Notes: generated from the letters alone by a model not told the origin. 64,000 nucleotides of DNA from Pyxicephalus adspersus (GCF_032062135.1 NC_092859.1:89078162-89142161), one strand, 5' to 3'; shown: positions 12,200 through 23,442, counted from the first letter of the stretch. Program-made: numbers and translations.

Positions 12200-13220
12200 T
12201 TCATGGGAACTGGTACCTGCCATGTGTTCTGCTACAGCTTCTGGTGGTATAGGAGGTGCAGAAGGTGAAAGATGTTGCACAGGGTGGGAAGAAGCTGCAG
12301 AGGGGGTCCTGTGTGAAGAAGGCATTATGGATGGCTATTCTATCAGAGTAATAGGAGGAAGCTGCAAATCCAGCAGTAACTGTAGAAGATCCATAGGAGA
12401 GTGGAGAATATGATTTTTGCAGCCTTTGCGTATGATCAAATGGAACGGATACCCCCACCTATAAGGTGTATTTCGGTCTTTCAGAACAGGGAGTAGTCCC
12501 TGTTCTGAAAGACCGAAGCATCCAGTGTGATCTTAGAACAATCTGGTAGGAGTTGAAGGTGTGCGCCTGCATATTCAATGGACTCTTCATCTCTAGCTTT
12601 ACACATGATATCCTCCTTGGTTCTATAGAAATGGATCCTGCAGAGCACATCCCTAGGTCACTGAGGATCTTACTTCGTGGGCTCAATGTTCTGTAAACTC
12701 TGTCAATCTCTACGTCCACATCTGGGGCTACCCCTAACAGGAAAGCGAAAAAAAAGCAAGCTGCAGAATGGAGTTCCCAGTTAGAAACAGATTCTGGAAG
12801 CCACCGTATGCGAATATTGGTGCACCTGTTACCATTTTCTCCATTGTCATAGAGTAGGAATAATGTGTTAGGTTGGGCTTCATGTCTTTCTAGTATGGTA
12901 CTGTGGGCTGTTATTTGAGTAGTAAGATCAGAACAAGCATTTTGCAGCATAAACGTGGTAGCTGTAACCTGTTGTATAGAGCGCTGCATAGTCTGGAACT
13001 CTGATTTGCAGCTCGCTTCGAGCCTGCCAATACTTTGTTCCAAATCGTTCCTGATGGGTAAGGCCCTAAGGTGTGCCCTCCAGTCCCAGTCATCCTCACC
13101 TGTTGCAGTAGATGTTGTGAAGGAAGAGACCTCATCCATGGAAGCAGGGATAATCGTGCTGCCGATTGGAGGATTGGGGGGTGGTGGCCAGGTGAAGGTG
13201 AGCCTCTGCTGTGGTCCCAA
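12200..13220 (-). pseudogene. LINE ORF1 remnant (RNA-binding protein)
   Basis: A 253-residue frame runs from 13220 to 12459 and continues after a frame change to about 12200. The middle contains NRCTNIRIRWLPES, matching the start of the ORF1 RRM-like domain (usually '..NNLRIRGLPE'), and DVEIDRVYR matches the later conserved ORF1 motif. A predicted helical stretch with regular heptad-like hydrophobics precedes it. The C-terminal part carries a 46-base hairpin (12472-12517) that has replaced normal sequence. Such proteins bind LINE RNA as trimers. This copy cannot make a normal product. Confidence 0.75.
12472..12517. repeat. perfect 21-base inverted repeat with 4-base loop
   Basis: The left arm (12472-12492, begins TTCGGTCTTTCAG) and right arm (12497-12517, ends CTGAAAGACCGAA) are exact reverse complements, separated by GTAG. 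It sits inside the LINE ORF1 remnant. Such a young, perfect hairpin inside old decayed sequence suggests a template-switch mutation. Confidence 0.95.
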
Positions 13221-13602
13221 TATTAGCTGTAACTGTGGGGGTGCCGCTGGTCAGCTTGCCGCACAGCTTGTCAGCTTGTCACAATCGCGGCCGCAGGATT
13301 TACTGAAAGGCCGCAGCTTTGCGGCCTGGTGCCTCGTAGAGTGGGCGCCTGAGGAAAAAAGACTGGTTTTTCATTTCTGGCTCCCCTTTCCTTTGGGACC
13401 CATCAGGAGGTGAGATGAAGGCAAAAAATGTGCTGAAGATCAGTGGATTCCACTGATTAGGAAAATAATGTCCTAAGCCGCCATCTGCCGGACACGCCCC
13501 CTGCAGGTTTTTTTTTTTTTTTTAATGTGTAACTTGGTAAAGGTCAAATGTGGTAATGAAAAATGTGTACTGCCTCTCCTGAGTGTGCCAGAGTTACGAG
13601 AG

Positions 13603-13768
13603 CAGTGCTTAACCCAGGATTTTTTTTTAACTGGGTGGGAAGAAATTTTAGGCAGGTGGCAGACCTTGTATTGTGACCCAACTTATCAGTAACTACCCAA
13701 AAACAGCCGGGTGGTTAATGAAAGTGCCGGGTGGTGTGCCCAGCTAAATAGGGCTGGGGAGAACACTG
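13603..13768 (+). repeat. dispersed MITE-like repeat, copy 1
   Basis: The left end reads CAGTGCTTAACCCAGG and the right end GGCTGGGGAGAACACTG, so the ends are weakly inverted (CAGTG/CACTG). The right part (aacagccgggtggttaatgaaag and ggtggtgtgcccagc) is the reverse complement of 41738-41850. No clear target duplication (only gagag on both sides). Probably a hAT-like non-autonomous element. Confidence 0.5.
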
Positions 13769-15321
13769 GAGAGACTGCCATTTTTGCAAAAAAAAGCAAA
13801 TTAGTGAACAGTCACACAATAAAAAAATCTAACATATTATGTGATAACTAGTAGGAGTATCTTTGTTAAAGCCTTTTACAGTATAACAATAATAAGTAGG
13901 GATCTCAACAGGGAGACCAGCAATGAAAAGGGTTGGGGTCCTTCCACAACTCTGCTGGAAAACTGCTGCTTTGTGCCCAAAAGTAGTAAAGTGCACTTTA
14001 GGTAACATTTGCATGCAGCAGTGGCATGGACATTCCAAGAGCAACCATGCAACCCTTTATGTTCTGCAATCTTATGCAGCTGTTGCAAAGAAAATGATTC
14101 CCAGCTACTCCTATTCACCTGTATGGGAATGTGGTTGATTCCGTGACAGAACACTGGAGCTTACTTCGGGTTTAAAATTGCCTTTAGCAGTACTGGGCTA
14201 GGACTGGAAACCAAAACAACACTAAGGTTCTGTGCCAGATGCCCATGATAGGAAAAAGAAAATCATCTTACATATAAACATATTTAATCATTTTTTTAAA
14301 TTTTCGATCCATATCAGTCAATAAAACAAGAAAATTTGCACTTTCAATTTGAAAAATGTGAATGAAGGGATGAGGTGCTCAAACAAGAGGAAGAACATCT
14401 CTTGTTGGCCATTGGAAATAGAAATATGTAGAAAAATACAAATATGTGTAACTTGTCTTACTTTGAACATTCTTGCAAATTTTGCTTGCTGGGTTATCAA
14501 CCTGCCTCTAAAACCATAGTATGAATAATCCTAATGTCATTGCTATTTAGATTACTGTTTTTTTAAACTAAGGACCGTTTTTAATTCACAACATGAATAT
14601 CACATTTGAAACAAAAATTATTGCAGCATGTCCTAACTTAAAACATACTATTTGTTTTTTGGGCACACTAAGTAATTCTCCATTTTGTTACAGACTTTTA
14701 TATAAGTGACTTCTTTTTCCAATCTTACGCTAGTTATTTATTTTTATATTGGGCCAAAATGCTAATCAGATTCCAACCCCAACTCAGGAACATGTGCTTT
14801 CTTGAACTGCCAACAAAACACAAACAGATGGCAAATGCACAGTATCTGAAATGTATCCCAGTTACCTCAAAAATAGCATTGGATATTTGAAGACCAGATC
14901 TGACTTTGCACATTTCAGATACCATAATGGGAAAATTGAACCTATTCTGTCCATCTGCCTTAAAGAAAGCATACACATTTGAAAAACAAACATACAGCCT
15001 TATTTAATGTTTTACTAAAAATTGCTTGTAATACTTTTACAAACACTGTATATGTTTAAGTGCCAGCTTTAACAGGATTGGCTTTTTTTAATAGAGGTGT
15101 AAAAGGATAGCCTTAAAAAAAAAAAAACCCTACAATCACTATAAAATCACAAATCCATGTAGAATTAAAAGTGAAAGCAATTGTATGTGTTGGAAAACCA
15201 GCCCTGCTAGATGAAATATAGTATCTCAACAGGGGCAAAAATGTTACATGATGCAATTCACAGTTCTCTTCTTCTTCAGACTGAAATGCCTATCAGCAAT
15301 TACAAAAACTATATACTAGAG

Positions 15322-15751
15322 CAGGGGTTGGCAAACTTTTATGGCCACTAGGCCATTTATGGGGTGGGCGGGAGCACACTAGGCTGGGCCCACCCTAAAG
15401 GCTCTGCCCACCACCAGGGAATGCCCCCTGAAGTGAAATCCCTCTCCTCCTTATGCATTGCGGAGGAGAGGGATTTACCTTCAGGGAGCTTTTCCTATTT
15501 ACCGTGGCGGCAGAAATATTAACGCCGGCCGCAGTAAATAGGGCAGCAACTGCAAGGGGGCTGCACCGGAGCTCCAGTGGCTTCAGCTCCAGTAGTTTCT
15601 AAGGCCCCCTGGCCGATCCACCGGCAACCCGCGGCTTCAGAGCCGCGGGCTGCCAGCCGGCATTAGGCCAGATCGGCCAGGGGGCGTTAGGCCGGAACAA
15701 GCTACCAGCTAGGCTGTATCTGGCATAAAGGCCGGAGTTTGCCGACCCCTG
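15322..15751. mobile_element. non-autonomous hAT element with 8-base target duplication
   Basis: A 430-base GC-rich element in AT-rich surroundings. Left end CAGGGGTTGGCAAACTT and right end AGTTTGCCGACCCCTG are inverted repeats with one mismatch over 16 bases. The flanks are tactagag (15314-15321) and tactaaag (15752-15759), an 8-base duplication with one change. Eight-base duplications and CAGGG-type ends are standard for hAT transposons. It has no transposase frame, so it must have moved with help from an autonomous element. Confidence 0.85.
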
Positions 15752-16586
15752 TACTAAAGGAACAACAAAATAACATAATGTATGTCATAACAATTATATG
15801 CACACCCATAAAAGTATTAATAAATGCAACATGTATTTTTTGTCTGTGTCCTGTAAAAAGCAGGCACTCCTATTTACATGCATTTATTTTTTAACTCTTA
15901 ATGTATTTTAATACAACATATCACAGATCTCAATTTAAAACATCAACAAAACCTAGGCATGCCAACTATGTTGTGTTAAATAAAAAAAAGAGACATATTT
16001 GCAAGTTTTCCTTATTTTTGAATCCCTAATGAACTACAGATGTTTGTCTCTAATAATGTGCATCTGTCTTGTGATGTCTATTTTATTTTATTACATTAAC
16101 TAAGTTGTGATCATAACAACATATTGTGTGGTTTTATGCCCATTCCATTTGTTTCTGTTTTCCAAGATTTACTCTTTAAAGCTGAAGACCAGTCATTCGG
16201 CTAAATACTTTATAGATCTGCTTGCAAAGGATTGAGCAATTGTTTTTATCTTCACATCCAATCCCGGTTCTGTGCTCCATAAAGTGTATCTGAACTCAAG
16301 AATATTTTTAAAACCAAAACCTATAGCTGAGCTCCCCTCACAAAGACAGATTTACTCTTTATTGTATATTATGTATATCTCAAACCTTTTTTTTAGGTCT
16401 TAATGACTGTTCTCCTTGTTCATTGTTGACATATTACATTGGAAGGTCACAGCTAAGTGACCATCTTGGAGGAAACAAGTAACCCTTTAGAGTCAGTAAA
16501 AAGGTCAAAATAATTTGTTATGCAGGAGATTCTAGTTTCAGAATTTGCAGAAAGTGAGATGGCAGTTTCCATGAAACAGACACAAT

Positions 16587-16707
16587 GGACCTGATTCATT
16601 AAAGCTCTACCAGGCTGGGGAAAACACACTTTCCAGGTTTGCTGGATCACACAGGTTCACCGAAGTGTATCTTCTCCCGCCTTGGAGAGCCTTAATAAAT
16701 CAGGCCC
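16587..16707. mobile_element. palindromic MITE family A, copy 1 (short form)
   Basis: A 121-base copy. It opens GGACCTGATTCATTAAAGC and closes TTAATAAATCAGGCCC, and carries the family core (CCAGGTTTGCTGGATCAC). Compared with the other copies it lacks the central half. Flanking duplication is unclear. Confidence 0.75.
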
Positions 16708-17545
16708 ACTGCATGTGTTCCAGATCTGTACAGAGGCAATGGAACATGCAGACATAAGATCAAGTGAGGGTTTAGTTACTACACTGCCTTTCAATCTACC
16801 TACCTCTGTCTACAATCTGCCCCAGCCTGAATTTAGATAAAAAAGGAAGAACATTACACTGATGAGGTCATCCTTCTTGCAATTTCCTCCTGCTAGGAAG
16901 TTTTTACGTTAAAATCAACACCACTTTCCAATAAAGTAGAGTTTATGTGGCTTTAGTGCTTTTATTATTTTCCCATTCTGACCAGTACTGTACAGACAAA
17001 TACAAGATAGTGATATCAAGGTGTATTCAGGTTACATTTAGCTGAATGTAAAAATGTATGTATTTCAAAGTTAATGATTCCATAGCTGGATAAAATGATG
17101 ACTTTTATATCCTGGATTTCAACTTTAATGATAATGGTCTTGCCTTTATTGGTTTCCTTATTACAAAAAATAATAAAAAAGCTATACCTATAGTAATTCT
17201 TATGTAAAATAACTTATTACTTGTTACGTGTTAAAAAAGTATTCCTCTTATTATTTAGTGGGCTGATTCTACTTGATAAAGTGGATTTTTATTATGTAAA
17301 ATTGTTCCAGTGTTGTACAGTCTAGGGCTCTACAGAGCTCCAAGTTGGTGATGTAATTGCTGTGCCTCAGGCAGTGACACTACATTGAACCTCTTTTTCT
17401 CAGCACAACATTTATTTTTGGACTTTGCAGATGCTATAGGGAACATAAATGTTACAGGGATTATGAAATCATTTTTGCCATACTAGGTCAGTGCTGTGGT
17501 TTCTGATTCTTTCATTAAACTAAACTAGAAAATATTTTACATTTT

Positions 17546-17548
<3 letters not shown>

Positions 17549-17579
<31 letters not shown>
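17549..17579. repeat. AT dinucleotide microsatellite
   Basis: An uninterrupted run of about 15 AT units within the 15.9-kb intron. Confidence 0.95.
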
Positions 17580-17582
<3 letters not shown>

Positions 17583-18329
17583 CATAAATATATATCCTTT
17601 GAAATGCTGCTATCACTCTTCTTGTAGCTGTCAAGTCCCATTGACACTATATGTAAAAACACTATTTGTGTTTTTACATATATTTTAACTTCTGCTAACA
17701 TGTCCACTTTTTTTATATGCTTTCCCTTGCTCACATTATGTGGTGGTAGTGATATTCTAAAATATGTGAAATACAACAAGACACTAGATATGATTTACTA
17801 AAGGAATACAAACTCCTCACTTACCAAAGCAAATTTTCATTTAGTTTGGTCATTTTGTCAATCTGTGTTCTAAATACCCAACCATGCAATGTTAAAACTA
17901 TAACCTGATTTTTGGTTGCACATGATCGAACAGCAGTGAACACAGCTTCACTTAATTTGCAAAGTTAACAGTTGTTAATGCTTAAGTAAATGCACCTCTT
18001 TAGGAGAATAGGAGCCACAGTGTAGCTCTCAGCGTAAGGAACAATGTATTCAATAGACTGTTGATACTTTTAACTCCAACTGCACAGACAAGAATCACAA
18101 AAAGAATCATTTTTCTGTAAGGTTTAAAACTGACATTTCAGATAATTAAAAAAACACACACACACAGGTACCTTTTAGAAATGTATATGTTTTTTAGGAT
18201 GCAAGCCAAAATTGTACATAAAACAAAATGCAAATATACCTGTGACATACATGTGCTTTTGGAACATTGCAATGTGATTACACATATGTGCAGAATAAAA
18301 GCTGTATTTTACATACAAAGCTTTGTCAG

Positions 18330-18926
18330 ATTCACTGAACTTTAACCTGTCAGCAGAGGACCTGTCGCATTGGGCTGGTGGACACAGCTCAGTGTAATCA
18401 GGAGGCTGTCCGCTGCCATGGCAGCTAGCAGCGTGTACTGCAGTGCATGGGAAGAGTCAGATCTGGGGATGCAGGTTGAATACTAAAATGTTAGCAGACG
18501 ACTTGTACAGAGCTAGGCTTTACTTGTACAGAGCTCTGACGTTGCTGTACTTGCAGCACTGTGTCAGATAAAGTGGTGAAGATCTGTGTTTGGAGGAGCT
18601 GATTGCAGAAAGAGGAGACTTCACAAGGTGAATGAGACAGTATTCATTTAAATTTGGATCCTTTAAAAATGATGACTATTTCCTTGGATTCCTCCGGTTG
18701 TGAGATGGGAAGAAACAGATGGATTTTATTCTGGGGTTGGACTGCTTTATTGAAGCAGCATGCTTTACATGCATCCGTAAAGGATTTGTTACAGCATTAG
18801 GATTACCTCTGCAGTTATGGTGCAGTGATGGGTACGCACAATATAGCACACATGTATAGCCTGGAGTCTTCATTTGCTCTCCCACATGATTAAGTAAGTC
18901 TAAGAAGTGATATGCCATTGTGAAAG
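18330..18926 (+). promoter_or_regulatory. nav3: putative promoter-proximal leader of the short nav3 transcript
   Basis: This stretch is visibly less AT-rich than its surroundings and leads directly into the alternative first exon. A TGA at 18921-18923 lies in frame two codons before the ATG, as expected of an untranslated leader. It contains an upstream ATG in strong context (GCTGCCATGG, ATG at 18418) with a 22-codon frame ending at 18486. No convincing TATA box at a fixed distance was found; an AATAAAAG word at about 18293 is too common here to be counted. The transcription start is unknown, and the leader could itself be spliced. Confidence 0.4.
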
Positions 18927-19467
18927 ATGCAACGCCCAACTGAATTACCACTTGTCAAGAAGAAGGATGTGATAAAAGATGCTTCTCTAAGGAAACAAAA
19001 GTCTATGACAAATCTGTCATTTATTAGTGGAAGCACAGAAAATGGCATGCTCTTCTCTTATCAAGCAAGCTGGCATGAAGAGACCTCCAGCTCACAAGTC
19101 CACTTCCACAAGAAGGAAAAAAAAGTTGAGGCTACTACCTGTCTATCAAGGATTTTCTCCCAGTCTGTGCACTCACTGTTTCCTGCTACATCTTGGGAAA
19201 CTGAAAGTGTGGCACCCAGCTACAATGGGTTATCACGTAGGAGATCATCCTATCACTTTACAGGAAATCAGGATTTACTGACCTTTTCAGTGGCAGGTTG
19301 TCCACAGCTGGTTGACCAGCAATGCAACAACTTGGGGGATATGCGGAAAAGTTGGTCTGAGGAAGATGAGGAAAATGGCCAGCGAGAAGGAACTGCTCAT
19401 TTGGATGAGGAAGTCATTGTAACCATGCTAGCCGACCTAGAGCAGGCATTGTATTGTGGGATTCTTG
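18927..19467 (+). CDS. nav3: alternative first coding exon of a short NAV3 isoform, NAV1-like N-terminus
   Basis: The exon gives 180 codons from ATG 18927 (A at -3) plus the first base of a Gly codon, then donor G|GTGAGT at 19468. It joins in phase to 24124, giving ...LYCGIL-G-EDPETRRM. Residues 21-32 (LRKQKSMTNLSF) match NAV1 LRKQKSLTNLSF; a later SQSVHSLF resembles NAV1 KSEHSLF, and the end (EEVIVTMLADLEQALY) matches NAV1 ELVVTVLGDLEQLLF. In NAV1 this block also lies directly before the ...RQNLEETMSSLRG segment. The middle is Ser-rich and acidic near the end (SWSEEDEENGQ). The resulting protein would lack the calponin-homology domain and the large SxIP exon. That transcription starts here is inferred; the coding frame, donor and homology are seen or recalled. 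Confidence 0.85.
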
Positions 19468-20435
19468 GTGAGTTAATATTACCAAGGTGCCATATTGGAA
19501 ATTGTAGACTTGAGTGATGGGGCTAGAGCAATATAATCCTCTCCTTATGTAAAACTTCTATGCATTTTTTTCATTACAATAATTATACCTGTAAAATAAT
19601 ATCTGGTTAGGTGCTAATGTCTTTTATGGTTGTATACCAGCTTCACTTTTTCTTGCTAGCATCGGTTAGGACTTGTCAAAATTACATATAACTTCAGTAA
19701 CTGGTTTTCAAACGTACCCATATGATTAGACTTTGTCAGTATGATGCTGGATAAGGTTGGTTAGATTTCTACATATGTAATGTTGTTTTTTCTCTGTGAT
19801 TCAGTTTTCATTTCTCTTGTTCTAGTGTTGGCAGGATAAAATTCTTTACTGTTGTCTTTGGCTTATGACTGACATTTGATTTGACCATTAAAAAGGGCAA
19901 GGGTGTAGAAAATTAGAACAGTCATCAAATCACATGCAATAAAATCAAAATAGGATTGACCTACTAGCATTTTAATTGTATATTGCACATATTAGCACAT
20001 GTATTGAATGCACCACTTGCAATTAACAATTAAACCATTTGTTGTAAACATCAATGAAATGAGTAAGCTTTTAAATCTGTCAGATGATTTGCCTTTCTGA
20101 ACAACTATTCCTGAAATTTACACAGCACAGATAATCTGGGGATCTAATATTTTTCTGGTGCCATTAAGCAACAAACCTAGGACGCTTCCCAGCCTCTGGA
20201 CTGTGATTGGACAGTGATGGAACAGCAACACCCTGATGAAGTTGGTTATCTTTGTGTGCTCTTCCTCTTTTTTAGTGCTTATAAACGTTGGAAACTTGAT
20301 TGGCCTCAAGTACAGTCTCTCTACCTTACCCAGTCTAAGTGTTGCTGTACAGGGTATTACTGAGCCTGAAATGAAGTCAAATTTAAAAAAAAAAAGCAAA
20401 TAAAAGTATGCCTATAGTTATACGTTAGTGTGGTT

Positions 20436-20565
20436 ATTACCATCAACTTGGGTAGTATATACATGGAAACCAGTTATACCTACTAATATGTTTTTGGATT
20501 GTGAGAGGAAACATGGAAAAATGTACACAAACTTCATAGATATAAGGCCACTCCACAATGTCCAC
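20436..20565. repeat. fragment of the dispersed repeat also seen at 6057
   Basis: Shares 'cctactaatatgtttttgga', followed by a 'gtgagaggaaac' block and 'acaaacttcatagatat', which are the recalled central phrases of the frog repeat present at 6057-6337. Diverged and truncated. Confidence 0.4.
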
Positions 20566-22314
20566 TAATGTCCTCTGTGTGCCAGACCCTCACCTGGGGA
20601 TGTCTCCATTGTCACATCTGCATAACCTTTTACTTTTTCTTTGACATCTTCGCATTTCAGGGCTCATCGTGTCTCTCTCTTTAGTTATTCTTTAACAAGG
20701 GCCAATGTCTGGACTAGCTTTTCTTTCGTTATAGTTCCTCATTGGCATCTGTCCCCATTTAGGCTTAGCCTCTTTGTCTCTCTTGCTTTCTCAAGTCATT
20801 CTTTGGTATGGTAGTCGTTCTCTCTCTCACATGTTGTCTGTGTCACTTCTGGGTCTGCAGCCCATGCCAGTTCATATGTAACCACTGTACTGCACAGCCT
20901 CCCTGTCCTTCAGAAATGCTCCACCTTCAGAAATTTCAAGTCCATGGACTCTACTTATTCTCGCACACAAAACCTGACCTGTATGTTAAGGGATGCCATG
21001 CAAGACCCACCCTTTTCTCAGTTCAGACAGCCCTGGATTCCATAGAGTCTAAGCAGGAACACATACATCTGCTCATATTCCTCCATGATCTTCCTGTATG
21101 TCGTACAACTTACTAAGTTTGGGAATCTTACATATATTGTAGTATTAGAACCCATTGTATTTTCTTTTTAAAGCTACCATTGATTACAGCAATGTTTGTT
21201 GCATTTGTGACACTGTGACTGTGGCATTGTTTATAGGTAGATAGCTCTTTTTGTGATCAATGATTGTTATTCTGATGTGTAGTAAATACAACTTTAGTAT
21301 TTGTGATTAGACAGAAGCTCCATTATTAATAAAAATATGCTGTGCCTTCCTATTAAGAAAAATGTAAGTTTCTGCCTAATTGCAACTCGCTGGGTTCCTA
21401 AATCATTCTCGCTCTGTCAGCTGTCCATGTAAATATGCTTGCTGATGGACGCCTGCTGCAATAATTACTCATGCCAAATCACTGTATCCTTATAATATCT
21501 TTTCTAAGATGCATTTTCTTTATGTTATATATGAGAACTGATGCGGGGTCTGCAAAAAAAACATTTCTTGGTACCATCAAAGATCATTTGTAAAGCTAAG
21601 TTGTAGGTTAGCTGCTAAAAGATTTGTAATTTTATTTGGCCCTACTTGTGGTTCAGGTGGCATTGCCAGTCCTCTGATCTCCGGTGTAGTCAAGAATTAC
21701 AGTCTAGTCAAGGAACCAGCTCCAGAAAAAGTGCAGAAATGCACTGCCAACGCCACTCCTATGCATTAAAATGTTTAATATTTGATGACAGTGTTCAAAG
21801 CAATACAGCCCATTTCTAGTACAGTGTTGATGCATCCTCTTCAAGTCTGAGTTCTATTGTACAGTGGAGCACATGAAGCTGCAATAAAGACAGATATTGT
21901 AATGTACATGAACCCTTTTTACCAAAGAGCGTGGAAATAAATGCTACATATTATGGGATACGTTGTAGAAATGTAAAAGACATCATGCATTTGGGAACTG
22001 TAGAAAGAAGAGTAATACTGTGTGTAGAATTTCCCTTGTGAACAATATGTATAGTCCGTTTCCTTTAGCAGAGCGATAAACTTTAAAAGGCATGGGTAAA
22101 TAACCCCTGAGCCTGCAAGCTATGTACAGGACACAAATGCCACAGTTGTTGTACTCATCAGATGTGTAAACCTTATCACAAGAATATACAATACATTTAC
22201 TTTTCTGCACACTGAAAATAGACACATATCCAGCATTTCATCTGAGTCTTATAATATAACTTTATTTAGTCAGGGACTACTTAGACACCACCAAATGTTT
22301 AGACAATAATAGTT

Positions 22315-22890
22315 TAGTCAGGAGTATGTAATGTATAAAATAGTGTATATTCATTGTACAGGAGAGTGTAATGCACAGACTGGAGGGGTCAAGAATAACA
22401 ATAACAATGTGCAGGGATCAGGAGTATGTAAGTCATAGAGTGCAGGAGTTAGGAGTGTGTGATAAATGTAGTGCAGGTGTAGTTTATGTTCATTAAAGTG
22501 ATCAGTGGTGTAAATAACAGGAGTGCAGGTGTTAGAAGTGTCAGGCAGTGTATGCAGGGGTCAAGGGTGTGTAACACATAGAGTCTGTTTTTGTTAAGAT
22601 CTCTAGGACAAGAGAAGATAGGCCACTGTGAGTGAACCTGCGTGATCCAGCATACCTAGAATANATTTCTTTAAAAGCATTTGCTATTAGTAGGCAAATA
22701 CTTTCACTCCTGGACCAGATCCACTCCAGGTTTGCTGGTTCACTCATGTTCTCCCACAAAAGCCTAACTTCTCCAGTCTTAGAGAGCTTTAATATATCAA
22801 GCCCATAATTTGGCTCAGAGTGTAGGGGTCGGGAGTAAGAGGAAATGAAACACACGGAGTATAGGGTTCAAAGGGTATGTAACGCACACC
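22315..22890. repeat. degenerate minisatellite interrupted by a MITE
   Basis: A phrase of about 28-32 bases, roughly 'gtgcaggggtcaggagtgtgtaatgcatagag', recurs with many changes from 22315 to about 22585. It resumes at about 22808 (gagtgtaggggtcgggagtaag) and runs to 22890. The gap is filled by MITE family A copy 2. Unit order and divergence suggest an old array. Confidence 0.65.
22588..22804. mobile_element. palindromic MITE family A, copy 2
   Basis: Family phrases are readable: AGTGAACCTGCGTGATCCAG on the left, GCATTTGCTATTAG in the centre, CCAGGTTTGCTGGTTCACTC and AGAGCTTTAATATATCAAGCCC on the right. The copy holds the only ambiguous base in the window (22664). It splits the minisatellite around it. 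Confidence 0.7.
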
Positions 22891-23428
22891 ACCCAGACAT
22901 ACATTTTCTCCTCAAGCCGATATTCTTACCAAGCTAAAACTATAAATACTCCCATCACAAATCTCTTTTCTTTGCTTTAAACTTAGACCCATATCCCACT
23001 TTGTAACACAAATTAATTTTCCAATTCAGCTCCCCCAATTTCATGTATGTGGATGTGTGGCATCTGGCTTAGAAAAATTTCAACCGAGTGAACTAGCTTA
23101 AAAACTTCTAAACCATAGACCTAGAACAAGCATACAGTAAATAAAAGTCAGTGTGTCTGCATGTCTTCCAGGTTAGTGATTCAGAAGGTAGTAAAGTCAA
23201 AGCATTCACATGAACACCAAGCAACTAGCATATTCAGGAGGAGGGGAGCAATTATAACCAGTACCATCACTAGTACCAGCATCAAGGCCAGGTACCCCAC
23301 ATGTTAAACATGGTGCCCAAAGTTTCAAGGCCTAAAACAGCTAAATAATTTCAATACTGCACTTTGGTGCCACTTTTCACTTGTCAAACTTTCCGTTCAG
23401 TACATTTATTGTTTAGCTCCCCTAGTTG

Positions 23429-23442
23429 TGTGTGTGTGTGTT
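23429..23442. repeat. short TG microsatellite
   Basis: Seven GT units in intron sequence. Confidence 0.85.

Larger units (their letters stand above)
8621..13501 (-). mobile_element. Tx1/L1-type LINE, antisense to nav3, nearly full length but dead
   Basis: On the minus strand the element starts near 13501 with GGGGGCGTGTCC followed shortly by AGATGGCGGC, a start typical of L1 elements (the latter resembles a YY1 site). It then holds an ORF1 (13220 down to about 12200), an inter-ORF stretch, an ORF2 with endonuclease (11333-10640) and reverse transcriptase (about 10350-9200), and a 3' end with AATAAA (8645-8640) followed by an A-rich tail at 8627-8622. The ORFs are broken by frameshifts and stops. 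ORF2 is shorter than a full L1 ORF2 (about 1,200 residues), so internal or 3' sequence is missing. The 7-base word cctgcag flanks both ends (8614-8620 and 13500-13506) and may be a short target duplication. Confidence 0.85.

Noticed and set aside
12955..13413. 152-codon plus-strand frame
   Set aside because: It is the antisense shadow of the LINE ORF1 and 5' region, with no protein similarity that I recognise.
13508..13524. T run right of the LINE taken as the LINE tail
   Set aside because: The LINE is on the minus strand, so its tail must be at the left end (8622-8627), where AATAAA is also found. The T run is at the 5' side and is flank.
20118..20399. 93-codon minus-strand frame
   Set aside because: AT-rich, no recognisable motif, and ends in an A-rich run. 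It may be part of an unnamed repeat but not a gene.
20808..21116. 102-codon plus-strand frame with many Cys and His
   Set aside because: No domain pattern, no splice context and no neighbour; the spacing of Cys does not make a zinc finger. Chance frame in intron.
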